Shown here piece by piece: positions 1 to 8,094 of a DNA stretch of 64,000 bases; position 1 is the first letter of the stretch; each line of letters begins with the position of its first letter. The DNA comes from Aquitalea sp. LB_tupeE (GTDB lineage: Bacteria > Pseudomonadota > Gammaproteobacteria > Burkholderiales > Chromobacteriaceae). The stretch covers positions 62,001 to 126,000 of the forward strand of contig NZ_JACAXB010000010.1 of the NCBI RefSeq assembly GCF_013391415.1, written 5' to 3'. The position numbers were made by a program, and so were the translations under genes. Under the pieces are notes generated by a model that did no database searches, had not been told where the DNA came from, and worked only from the letters and a program-made list of their open reading frames with translations.

Positions 1-566
1 AGCGCGGCTTCGTGCACCACGCCGCTAGGCTGTTGGCTGCCCGGCTCCCGCTCATGAATACCCCCTTTGGGGTCTTGCGTGTCGGGGCCGATGCCGGCCG
101 CCGCCAGTCCCACAGTATTCAGGCAGCCGCTGTGCACGTCATGCCCCAGCAGCAGCAAGGGGCGGTCCGCCAGGGCGACATCCAGTTGCTGGCGGGTGGG
201 GTAGCTGCCGAATACATTCAAATCGATGCCGCCGAGAAACACCCACGGCTCCTCTGCCTGGGCGATGGCCGCCTCGCGGATCAGCTGCAACACCCCCTCG
301 GCGCTATCGGCCCGGTCCAGGTCGGTCTCGCCCACCATTTGCTGCCCCTCCAGCGGGTGGGCATGGCCATCGACAAAGGCCGGGATGATCTGCTTGCCAG
401 CCAGGTCTATCAGCACGGTCTGGCTGCCGGCCATGGTGCGGATGGTCTGGTCATCACCGCTGGCGATGATCTTGCCGCCGCCTATGGCCAGCGCGGTGTG
501 CATGGTGTTGAAGTCGTTGCCGGTATGGATGCTGCCGTTGTAATAGATTTTTTCGGGATACTGCAT
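1..566 (-). CDS. YtcJ-like amidohydrolase, N-terminal part (truncated by window edge)
   Basis: The visible 188 residues are the N-terminus of a metal-dependent amidohydrolase of the YtcJ/Amidohydro_3 type. These enzymes hydrolyse C-N bonds using metal held in a TIM barrel. An N-terminal beta-sandwich (residues 1-60) is followed by IIPAFVDGHAH, whose H68 and H70 are the classical HxH metal ligands, and the frame continues past base 1. The start at 566 is well supported because AGGAGG lies 7 bases upstream. The gene lies downstream of, and on the same strand as, the LuxR-type regulator, with a 125-base gap holding a small hairpin. The substrate cannot be told; cytoplasmic hydrolysis of an amide or formamide-like compound is the usual role. 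Family call is firm, specificity unknown. Confidence 0.85.
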   Translation of the reverse strand, partial: MQYPEKIYYNGSIHTGNDFNTMHTALAIGGGKIIASGDDQTIRTMAGSQTVLIDLAGKQIIPAFVDGHAHPLEGQQMVGETDLDRADSAEGVLQLIREAAIAQAEEPWVFLGGIDLNVFGSYPTRQQLDVALADRPLLLLGHDVHSGCLNTVGLAAAGIGPDTQDPKGGIHEREPGSQQPSGVVHEAA

Positions 567-629
567 GCCTGCCTCCTGATTCATGACCGGCACAGGGTCA
601 TGCGTCAGGAGGCTGTTGCGCCCCTTGGC

Positions 630-651
630 AGAACCGTGTGCAACCGGTTCT
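630..651. other. Hairpin between LuxR-type gene and amidohydrolase
   Basis: A 7-bp stem, AGAACCG paired with CGGTTCT around an 8-base loop, lies in the gap. No T-run follows on either strand, so it is not a canonical terminator. It could be an operator or an mRNA structure between the two minus-strand genes. Confidence 0.35.
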
Positions 652-691
652 GATCATGGCGGGAGGGGGACGGGCTGTCTGTCCTCGGATT

Positions 692-1516
692 TCAGGACAA
701 AGCCGCAGGCTGGCGGTGACGCTGTTCCACGGTCACACACCAGGCAAACAACTCGGACTTGCTGGTGACACCGATTTTGGCCAGCGCCCGCTCCATATAG
801 GTGCGTACACTGCACTGGCTGATGGAAACGTGCTCGGCAATTTGGGGCACCGACCAGCCTTGCAGCATGGCATGACAAATCAGCCGCTCGCGCCCGGACA
901 ACTGCTTGCCTGCCAATTGCAGGCAGCGATCAAAATACTGCAATAGCGTGTCTTGCGAAGGTGTGATGCAGGGGGTGCTCAGCTGGGCATGCCGCGCCAG
1001 CAAGGGAATAAGGAAATGGCAGGTCTGCCGCAGGCGGCTAAGCTCACCCAGCGTAAAGGAAGGCGTGTGGCGGTTGCGAAAAATCGACAACAGATACACA
1101 TAGTCGGTTTCACAGCCCAGCAAGCTGCACTCTTCGCCCAGCGGGCTCTGGGCAATCATGCGTCCATAGGCGGTAGGCGGGTAAACCTCGTTGCGCGACA
1201 ACACCAGCTGCGGGTCCTGCACTTGTTCGATGAACTGCAATAACTGGCGATCCTGCTTCCACTCCATGTCCTGCTGGTATAGCGACAAGGCCAGCCGGGT
1301 TTCTTCCGGGTCGGCATTACCGGCAAAAAACAGCACATCGAGCTGCTCCACCGCTGGCTGCTGACTGCCACGGCGAAAACGCAGCGCTGTCATGTGATAG
1401 CAGCATGGGTCGACCACCCCGTGCAGCCAGCTCCACAAACGACTGGTGAATTGTGCTGTCCCCAGGCTCTGTAGCAAGCCACCTGCGGTTTCCAGTGCAA
1501 TGGTCTGTTGCATCAT
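692..1516 (-). CDS. LuxR-family transcriptional regulator
   Basis: This 274-residue protein ends in a LuxR/FixJ-type helix-turn-helix (about residues 206-262), with LSGRERLICHAML opening the domain and SVRTYMERALAKIGV as the recognition helix region. The first 200 residues match no domain I recognise: no receiver aspartate, and not an evident autoinducer-binding fold. It is therefore an orphan LuxR-type regulator, sensing a signal I cannot name. The first of two adjacent ATG codons is preferred because GAGGAGG lies 6 bases upstream. The amidohydrolase lies directly downstream on the same strand, so it is the natural first candidate for a target. The N-terminal half is cysteine-containing (C38, C39, C130, C135), which may matter for sensing but is only an observation. 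Confidence 0.85.
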   Translation of the reverse strand: MMQQTIALETAGGLLQSLGTAQFTSRLWSWLHGVVDPCCYHMTALRFRRGSQQPAVEQLDVLFFAGNADPEETRLALSLYQQDMEWKQDRQLLQFIEQVQDPQLVLSRNEVYPPTAYGRMIAQSPLGEECSLLGCETDYVYLLSIFRNRHTPSFTLGELSRLRQTCHFLIPLLARHAQLSTPCITPSQDTLLQYFDRCLQLAGKQLSGRERLICHAMLQGWSVPQIAEHVSISQCSVRTYMERALAKIGVTSKSELFAWCVTVEQRHRQPAALS

Positions 1517-1662
1517 GCCTCCTCATGCCGGCTGAGCGGGATATCCGTTTCAGCCACACTATATATTGATGTGACGGATAACCAGATAGAAAGCACAAAT
1601 CGCGCCATGATGTCTGCACCCCTGCCCTGTCCTCCTCTTGCGGTTTGCTCGCCTGGCGATGC

Positions 1663-1695
1663 AAAAAAAGCCAACCGGCAAGGGTTGGCTTTTTC
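1663..1695. terminator. Bidirectional intrinsic terminator after the amidase gene
   Basis: Stem GCCAACC / GGTTGGC (1670-1676 and 1683-1689) has a 6-base loop, with A-run on the left and T-run on the right, so it works on both strands. It ends the minus-strand amidase transcript. The same 7-bp stem recurs in the terminator at 26613-26642. Confidence 0.85.
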
Positions 1696-1717
1696 TGGTT
1701 TACACCACAGTCAGGAC

Positions 1718-3424
1718 TTACTGGCCGAGTGCCGGGGTACGCGGCGGAATCATCCGTCTGTTGCCGGTAGCCTCGAAGGCACTGGCAAAACGCAACAGCG
1801 CATTGTCGTCATAAGCACGCCCGGCAAAAGTGAGCCCCACCGGCATGCCGATATCGGCCATCACACCCATGGGCACCGTGACCGTCGGTACGCCCAGGTG
1901 GCGGATGGCGAGGTTGCCATTGGCCACCCATACCCCGTTGCTCCAGGCAATGTCGGCGGAAGCCGGGTTGACGTCGGCATCCGCCGGGCCAACGTCGGCC
2001 ACGGTGGGAAACAGCACGGCGTCCAGCTTGAGTTCGTCCATCCAGTCTTCCAGGTCCATCTTGCGGATTTTCTCCAGGCCACGCAGGCCGTCCGGCACGC
2101 TGGCAATCTGGTCGAAGGACTTCAGTCCGCGCTTGGCCATGTTGACGTACTCTTCCATGCCGGCGGCCAGATCGCCCTCGCGGTTGGGCAGGGTGCCGGG
2201 GTCGTGCGGGAAGATTTGCGGGCCATCCACGTCCGCCAGCTTGTTGAGCTTGGGGTCGCCGTTGGCACGCAGGAATTCATCAAAAGCCCAGCCGGACAAT
2301 TCCCATAATTCATCGTGCAGGAAGTCCGGCGGCAGGATGCCGCGATTGGCCACGGTGGGTGCGCCGGGCCGGTCGCCTTCACAGTTGGACACCAGCGGGA
2401 AGTCGGTTTCAATCACTTCCGCGCCGGCTGCTTCCAGCGCCTGACGTGCGGCTTCCCACAAGGCAATCACCGACGCACGGGTATGGATGCGCTGGCCGGT
2501 GGGGCCGCCGATACCCGGTGCATCACTGGTGCCAGCCAGTTCGTCCTTGTTGATATACATGCGCGGGATGGCAAAGCGCTTGCCTTTGAGCGTTTCGGGC
2601 GCGGCCAGCAGGGCCGGATAGGCGTCCGGGCGCACTGCCGATGCCTTGGGAATGGTCACCCAGGGCTGCAGACGCCACAAATCGCCACGGGTGACCGGGT
2701 CGTCAGCCACGATGATGTCCAGCACTTCCAGCAGGTCGGCCATGGTACGGGCATAGGGCACCACCACGTCCATGGTGGGAGTCAGCGGCCAGTTGCCACG
2801 TACCGAAATCACCCCGCGCGACGGGGTGTAGGCGCACAGGCCGTTATTGGACGCCGGGCCACGACCGCTAGACCAGGTCTCCTCAGCCATACCGAAGGCC
2901 GCAAAGCTGGCAGCAGTGGCAGTACCGGCCCCGTTGGATGAGCCGGAGGCAAACGGCGCGGTCAGGTAGTTGGCGTTATAAGGGCTTTCGGCGCGGCCAT
3001 AACAGCCACGCTGCATGCCGCCATTGGCCATTGGCGGCATATTGGTCTTGCCCAGGCAGATGGCACCGGCGGCGCGCAGGCGGGAAATGGTGAAGGCATC
3101 GTGCTGGGATACCAGCTCCTTGAAGGCCGGGCTGCCGGAAGCGGCAGTCAGCCCCTTCACCAGATAGCTGTCCTTGGCGGTATAGGGAATACCGTCCAGC
3201 GGGCCCAGCGTTTCGCCACGGGCACGGCGGGCGTCGGAGGCTTCGGCCTCGCGGATGGCTTCCGGGTTGGGCACCACCACTGCATTCAGCCGGGTTGCCG
3301 TAGCGGGGCCGTCGTAGGCCGCTATCCGTGCCTGATAAGCCTTCACCAGTTCCACCGCGGTGGTACGCCCGGATTCGAGCGCAGCACGCAGCTGGGCAAT
3401 GGATAGCTCGGTAACCTCGATCAT
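1718..3424 (-). CDS. Amidase signature family hydrolase
   Basis: A 568-residue amidase-signature enzyme. The Ser-cisSer-Lys triad can be read: K84 in YTAKDSY, the cis-serine in ASGSSNGAG (S162/S163) and the nucleophile most likely S186 in TWSSGRGPAS. The signature is somewhat unorthodox: the usual GGSSGG is SGSSNG and the usual DIGGSIR is TWSSGR, so specificity may be unusual. Family members hydrolyse amides to acid and ammonia in the cytoplasm. The start at 3424 is chosen because GGAGGT lies 7 bases upstream; an in-frame extension to 3508 has no ribosome site and little family similarity. A terminator follows at 1663-1695. The LysR-type gene lies upstream on the same strand, 184 bases away, so both may be linked to nitrogen or amide catabolism along with aguA. 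Confidence 0.85.
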   Translation of the reverse strand: MIEVTELSIAQLRAALESGRTTAVELVKAYQARIAAYDGPATATRLNAVVVPNPEAIREAEASDARRARGETLGPLDGIPYTAKDSYLVKGLTAASGSPAFKELVSQHDAFTISRLRAAGAICLGKTNMPPMANGGMQRGCYGRAESPYNANYLTAPFASGSSNGAGTATAASFAAFGMAEETWSSGRGPASNNGLCAYTPSRGVISVRGNWPLTPTMDVVVPYARTMADLLEVLDIIVADDPVTRGDLWRLQPWVTIPKASAVRPDAYPALLAAPETLKGKRFAIPRMYINKDELAGTSDAPGIGGPTGQRIHTRASVIALWEAARQALEAAGAEVIETDFPLVSNCEGDRPGAPTVANRGILPPDFLHDELWELSGWAFDEFLRANGDPKLNKLADVDGPQIFPHDPGTLPNREGDLAAGMEEYVNMAKRGLKSFDQIASVPDGLRGLEKIRKMDLEDWMDELKLDAVLFPTVADVGPADADVNPASADIAWSNGVWVANGNLAIRHLGVPTVTVPMGVMADIGMPVGLTFAGRAYDDNALLRFASAFEATGNRRMIPPRTPALGQ

Positions 3425-3608
3425 GCTTCTACCTCCACTAAGAAGACGGATTTCATTCCCATCACGCTGACAGCCTTGCACCAAGCGTAGGCATGGGCGA
3501 TGACGCAATATGGCGGCTAATCTACAAGAGTCCGGCTCATACGGGAAAATGATTCATTTTGATGCACCCATTCATGCGATGAATACCGGTCCATCCCTGC
3601 CGCCTCAG

Positions 3609-4562
3609 CTAGTCGGTCGTTTCAATCAGACCGCGCATCAAGCCGCGCAGCCACAGCAAGGCCGGGTTGCTGTCCTGCACCGGGTGCCAGATGCAGTTGA
3701 GGTGATAGCCAGGCAACTCTTCCGGCAGCGCCACCATCTTCAGCGGCCAGTAGCCCGCCATCATCGCTGCCACTTTCTTGGGCAGGATGAACAGGTGGTC
3801 GGTATGGCTGACAATGGCCGCCGCCGCCATATAGCTTTGGCTGTGCACTGAAATCTTGCGCTGCAAGCCGCGCGCGGCCAGAAAGTCATCCATCGGCGAG
3901 CCCAGATTGCCCAGCGGCGCGTGGAAGACATGCGGTAAGGCAATCAGGTCGGCCAGAGTCAGCCGGTCGCTCTGGAAGGGGTGGCCGGCACGCAAGATGC
4001 CGATCAAGGGCTCGTTCAGCCAGGTTTCCCGGCACAGATAGCCGGGAATCTTCATGTATTCGTCAAAACCCAGCAGAAAGTCGATTTCCCCGTCGGCCAA
4101 CGCCAGTTCCGGAATTTCTTCCCGCAGGATGGTGATGTCGATATGGACATTGGGCGCTTCCACCGCCAGTTTTTTCACCAGCGGCGGAATCAGCACGCAC
4201 TCCACGTAATCGGTAGTGCACAGGGTGAAGCGGCGCGTCGAAGTGGCAGGGTCAAATGCTTCGGGCTGGCTGAAATGGCTTTGCAGCAGGCTGAGTGCCT
4301 GATGCACGCCCTGTTGCAAGTAGAGCGCCTTTTGTGTGGGCTGCATGCCGTGTGGCGAGCGCACCAGCAGCGGGTCGTTGAAGAATGTCCGCAAGCGGTT
4401 GAGCGAGTGGCTCATGGCAGGCTGGCTGACAAACAGTTTCTCCGCCGCCCGCGTCACACTGCGCAGGCTGACCAGGGCATCCAGCGCCAGCAGCAGGTTC
4501 AGGTCCAGCTGGTGCAATTTCACATCATTCACCGTATTTATGAAAGTATTCGTATTGTTCAT
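3609..4562 (-). CDS. LysR-family transcriptional regulator
   Basis: A 317-residue LysR-type regulator. The winged HTH occupies about residues 17-75 (LDLNLLLALDALVSLRSVTR, then SQPAMSHSLNRLR). The effector-binding domain follows from about residue 100 to the end. The LDLNLL opening and short linker resemble the NodD/LeuO/NahR-like subgroup. It is transcribed away from aguA, with 156 bases between the starts, the classical LysR-divergent-target layout. It may therefore control aguA, and possibly the amidase on its own strand. The start is uncertain: the ATG at 4562 lacks a close Shine-Dalgarno (GGGAGAGG is about 16 bases away), and GTG codons lie just inside. Confidence 0.88.
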   Translation of the reverse strand: MNNTNTFINTVNDVKLHQLDLNLLLALDALVSLRSVTRAAEKLFVSQPAMSHSLNRLRTFFNDPLLVRSPHGMQPTQKALYLQQGVHQALSLLQSHFSQPEAFDPATSTRRFTLCTTDYVECVLIPPLVKKLAVEAPNVHIDITILREEIPELALADGEIDFLLGFDEYMKIPGYLCRETWLNEPLIGILRAGHPFQSDRLTLADLIALPHVFHAPLGNLGSPMDDFLAARGLQRKISVHSQSYMAAAAIVSHTDHLFILPKKVAAMMAGYWPLKMVALPEELPGYHLNCIWHPVQDSNPALLWLRGLMRGLIETTD

Positions 4563-4718
4563 TTGCTGAATAGTTTGCCTCTCCCTAGACTGCGTCTGTC
4601 AATCAATTCCTCGTGCATGGCAAAGAAAACCGGCTGACCTGTCGCACCGCCGGACTGTGCTGTAAGCGCACGATGTCTTGAATACTTCTGATGGCATTAA
4701 TCCAGCATGGTGATTTCA

Positions 4719-5825
4719 ATGAACAGCACAACGCACACTAGCCTGCCTGCCGCCGACGGCTTTCACATGCCGGCCGAATGGGCCCCGCAACAGGCGGTAT
4801 GGATGATCTGGCCGCAGCGCCCGGACAACTGGCGCCATGCCGGACGCGAGGCACAGCAGACTTTTGCCGCCATCGCCAAGGCCATTGCCGCAGCCACCCC
4901 GGTGTTCATGGCGGTGCCGCAAGAATGCATGGCCGCAGCCCGTGCCGTGATGCCAGCCGAAGTGACGCTGGTGGAAATGAATAGCGATGACTGCTGGATG
5001 CGCGACAGCGGCCCGACCATCGTCATCGACCAGGCCGGCCAGGTGCGCGGTGTAGACTGGCAATTCAATGCCTGGGGCGGTTTTAAAGGCGGCCTGTACC
5101 ACCCGTGGGACCAGGACAGCGCCGTGGCCAGCCAGGTATTGGCCCATCATGGCTTTGATCGCTACCCCGCACCGCTGGTGCTGGAAGGCGGCTCCATCCA
5201 TGTCGATGGCGAAGGCACGCTGATGACCACTGCCGAGTGCCTGCTCAACCCCAACCGCAATCCGCACTTGTCCAAACAGCAGATTGAAGCCTTGCTGTCC
5301 GAATACCTGAACGTCAGCCATTTCATCTGGCTGCCCGAAGGCGTGTTCATGGATGAAACCGACGGCCACATCGACAATATGTGCTGTTTTGCCCGTCCGG
5401 GTGAGGTGATCCTGCACTGGGTGGACGATGAAAACGACCCGCAGTACCCGCGTTCGCAGGCCGCTTTCGAAGTGCTGTCGCAAGCCCGTGACGCCAAGGG
5501 CCGCGCGTTGAAGATTCACAAGATGCTGTCGCCCGGCCCCTTGTACTACACCGCAGAAGAAACCGCCGGCGTGGTGGCCAGCGGCCAGGCCGTCCCGCGT
5601 GAAGTGGGCGAGCGCATGGCGGCTTCCTATGTCAATTTCCTGATCAGCAACGGCCAGATCATCTTCCCGCTGCTGGATGCGCGAACCGATGAGGCAGCGG
5701 CCAGCCGCCTGCAGGAAATCTTCCCGGAATACCGCATTGTCGGCGTACCGGCGCGTGAAGTGCTGCTGGGCGGTGGCAACATCCACTGCATCACCCAGCA
5801 GATTCCGGCAGGCAAGGCGAGCTAA
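4719..5825 (+). CDS. aguA: Agmatine deiminase
   Basis: AguA hydrolyses agmatine to N-carbamoylputrescine and ammonia, a route from arginine to putrescine. The 368-residue protein is a typical peptidyl-arginine-deiminase fold. Guanidinium-binding and catalytic motifs are present: [12 protein letters not shown] near residue 90, [22 protein letters not shown], and the C-terminal [11 protein letters not shown] carrying the nucleophilic cysteine. With the start at 4719 this cysteine is C357. An upstream in-frame ATG at 4707 exists, but GGTGA sits 6 bases before 4719, so the shorter form is preferred. No aguB (N-carbamoylputrescine amidase) lies nearby; the neighbouring amidase belongs to a different family. 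A divergent LysR gene is the likely regulator. Confidence 0.95.
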   Translation: MNSTTHTSLPAADGFHMPAEWAPQQAVWMIWPQRPDNWRHAGREAQQTFAAIAKAIAAATPVFMAVPQECMAAARAVMPAEVTLVEMNSDDCWMRDSGPTIVIDQAGQVRGVDWQFNAWGGFKGGLYHPWDQDSAVASQVLAHHGFDRYPAPLVLEGGSIHVDGEGTLMTTAECLLNPNRNPHLSKQQIEALLSEYLNVSHFIWLPEGVFMDETDGHIDNMCCFARPGEVILHWVDDENDPQYPRSQAAFEVLSQARDAKGRALKIHKMLSPGPLYYTAEETAGVVASGQAVPREVGERMAASYVNFLISNGQIIFPLLDARTDEAAASRLQEIFPEYRIVGVPAREVLLGGGNIHCITQQIPAGKAS

Positions 5826-5854
5826 GCACTTCTCTCCACTGAATCCGGCACCAC

Positions 5855-5883
5855 AAAAGCCAGGCCTCGCGCCTGGCTTTTTC
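5855..5883 (+). terminator. Intrinsic terminator of aguA
   Basis: Perfect 10-bp stem AAAGCCAGGC / GCCTGGCTTT around a 5-base loop, followed by TT. It lies 30 bases after the aguA stop. Confidence 0.88.
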
Positions 5884-6117
5884 ATTGGCAAAGCCTTGCC
5901 CCTGAACGCTCCAGCACAAAAGCATAGTCTGTTTGCATTATTGTGTGTCGCTACATAATCCTCTTAACATCGAACCATACCTGATTGATGGTCAATGCCT
6001 GTGCGCCACAGCCGCCTTGCCATCAGCGCCGTCACCTGCACCGCACTGGACAGCGGGCCATCCGGCACAGACCGGCCAAGGGCATGACGGTTTCACTCCA
6101 GGCATGGGACACGACAG

Positions 6118-7785
6118 ATGAAAAGCTTTCACAGCATCAGCGCCGGACTGATCACCGCCAGCATTGCCATTTCCGTTAACGCCGCTTTTTCCGACCTGCT
6201 GGGCACGGCCCTCCATGCTGCTGCGCTGCGGCCCCTGCTATTCACCCTGATGATGGCAGCCTGCTGTCTGGCCATGTTGCTGGTGGCGGGTAACAGCCGG
6301 CTGAAACTGGCCATTCCGGGGCTGGATGAACCGGCCATGGTTATCCTGTCCGCGCTAGTCAGTGCCAGTAGCCTGCACCTGCTGACCCGGCCATGGTCTA
6401 CCGGGCAGGTGCTGTCCACCTTGCTGTGCATCAACGCCCTCACCGCCCTGTTGACCGCTGCCGCCTTTTTGCTGGCCGCCCGCTTGCGTGCAGGACAACT
6501 GGCGCGCTGCCTGCCCTATCCGGTTCTGGCAGCCTTCATGGCCAGCAGCGGCCTGCTGCTGATCGTATTCGGGCTGAGCATTGCCGCCGGACACAGCCTG
6601 TCGCTGACCCAGCCCGCCAGTTGGCAACTGGACGGCGGCCAGGCGACGCAACTGGGCTGGGGACTGGGCTTTGGCATTTTGCTGTTGCTGTGCATGCGCA
6701 AGATGGATCACCCGGCTACGCTGACGGCACTGTTGTTGCTGGCCTGCCTTTGCGGGCCGACGCTGAGCAGCGCCGTCCAGCCGCAGTCCGCCACCCTGTT
6801 GCCCAGCCTGCAACTGCCCATCTGGTCTGCGGTGCTGGGCGCTCTCCCCAGCGCTCTGGCTGCAGCACTGATGGCCATGCTGGGTAGCACCAGCAACATC
6901 ATGGCGCTGGATCAGGCACAGCTGGCAAGGGCTGATCTGAACCAGGAAATGCGGGTAAACGGTCTGGCTTGCCTGGCTTCGGCATTGTGCGCAACACCGC
7001 CGGTCAGCATCATGCTGTCCGACAGCCTGCTGGCCGGCCGCATGGGTGCCCGACGCTGGCCACTGGCCATCTGCTTTGTCACTTGCTGCCTGCTGGCCAT
7101 CTGGCAACAGCAATGGATGCTGGGCCTGATCCAGCCTTATGTACTGGGTGGGGTATTGCTGTATTTCGGGGTGGAGCTGCTGACTCACTGGCTGCAACGC
7201 TGGCCTGCACTGGGGCGGGCAGAGCGCGCCATTTTACTGAGCACCATGCTCACCTTCCTGACCTTGAATGTACTCAGTGGCATCGTGGTGGGACTGGTGC
7301 TGTCTGCCTGGCAGTTCTGCTACCGTGCCAGTCAGCAAAACCCCTTGCAGGACATCCGCCTGCAGCCTGCTGATGAACTGGACCAGCGGCCCGCGGTATT
7401 GACCGCCGAACTGGGCGGCCCCTTGTACTTCGGCTCGGTCAGCCACCTGCACGACCAGCTGCAAGCCGCCATTGCCGCACAGTTATCCAGCGGTGGCCTG
7501 GTACAGCTGTGTCTGCGCCAGGCCAGCCTGGACAGTTCGGCCATGCAGACGCTACACCGCCTGCGCCTGTGGTGCGATGAGCATGGCTACCGCTTGCAAC
7601 TGTTGTGCCAGGACGAAGCGACCGCCAGCCAGTTGCAACGCTGGGGCTTATCGGCCAGTTGTCCTCACCACGCCCTGCATGCACCCAAACGGGTGACCGC
7701 ACGGCAACATCAGGCTGAGCCTACCGGGATAGCCCATCCGGCACAGCCACGCTTCATCCATTTTATGCAAACCGGTCGCGAGTAA
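6118..7785 (+). CDS. SulP-family anion transporter with STAS domain (atypical)
   Basis: A 555-residue inner-membrane protein. Residues 1 to about 405 are a run of hydrophobic segments. About residues 430-525 form a STAS domain (LGGPLYFGSVSHLHDQL ... LDSSAMQTLHRLRLW), the layout of SulP/SLC26 secondary transporters for sulfate, bicarbonate or dicarboxylates. The N-terminal part is diverged: I do not see the usual proline-rich PxYGLY element of the first helices, so substrate and even transport activity are open. The C-terminal tail after residue 530 is polar and low in similarity. It stands alone, with 292 bases upstream and 309 downstream without genes. The start is the first ATG of the hydrophobic frame; the ribosome site (GGGA about 9 bases upstream) is modest. 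Confidence 0.75.
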   Translation: MKSFHSISAGLITASIAISVNAAFSDLLGTALHAAALRPLLFTLMMAACCLAMLLVAGNSRLKLAIPGLDEPAMVILSALVSASSLHLLTRPWSTGQVLSTLLCINALTALLTAAAFLLAARLRAGQLARCLPYPVLAAFMASSGLLLIVFGLSIAAGHSLSLTQPASWQLDGGQATQLGWGLGFGILLLLCMRKMDHPATLTALLLLACLCGPTLSSAVQPQSATLLPSLQLPIWSAVLGALPSALAAALMAMLGSTSNIMALDQAQLARADLNQEMRVNGLACLASALCATPPVSIMLSDSLLAGRMGARRWPLAICFVTCCLLAIWQQQWMLGLIQPYVLGGVLLYFGVELLTHWLQRWPALGRAERAILLSTMLTFLTLNVLSGIVVGLVLSAWQFCYRASQQNPLQDIRLQPADELDQRPAVLTAELGGPLYFGSVSHLHDQLQAAIAAQLSSGGLVQLCLRQASLDSSAMQTLHRLRLWCDEHGYRLQLLCQDEATASQLQRWGLSASCPHHALHAPKRVTARQHQAEPTGIAHPAQPRFIHFMQTGRE

Positions 7786-8094
7786 ACCACCGCCTCACCG
7801 CAGCTGCCTTCTGTCTGGCCAGTTCCCCCGTGGCCTGGGTGGCTGCTGGTTAAAAATGGTAAACCAGCCCCAGCCCCGTCCGTCACACTGGGGCTGAGCA
7901 GCCTGTGGCGACGGGCCTTTTCCTGCCGCTCCGGGCCGCTGACAGCAATTCGTGCTAAAATTCGCGCTTTACAAATGCGGGCTGCCCGGTAATATTTTGG
8001 CTTCGCCAAACTCGGGCAAGCGGCTGCCTAATCCCTGTCAGCCAACGCATGCTTGCATATGAAACACTCCGCTTAGCCCCCCGAAGATGCACTC
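7786..8094. promoter_or_regulatory. 309-base intergenic region with candidate asmA promoter
   Basis: No gene is visible. A 9-bp stem CAGCCCCAG / CTGGGGCTG (7865-7896) lies after the SulP gene but has no T-run. TGCTAAAAT at 7953-7961 fits an extended -10 element (TGnTATAAT, one mismatch) on the plus strand with no good -35. It is the best candidate promoter for the AsmA gene, giving a leader of about 125 bases. Confidence 0.4.

Noticed and set aside
4716-5891. A 391-codon minus-strand frame opposite aguA
   Set aside because: aguA has all catalytic motifs on the plus strand, and the antisense frame lacks any family signature or ribosome site.
5886-5900. Possible sigma-54 promoter (TGGCAAAGCCTTGCC) before the SulP gene
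   Set aside because: The spacing between GG and GC is 9 bases instead of 10, which abolishes sigma-54 recognition in known promoters. Part of it also lies beside the aguA terminator.
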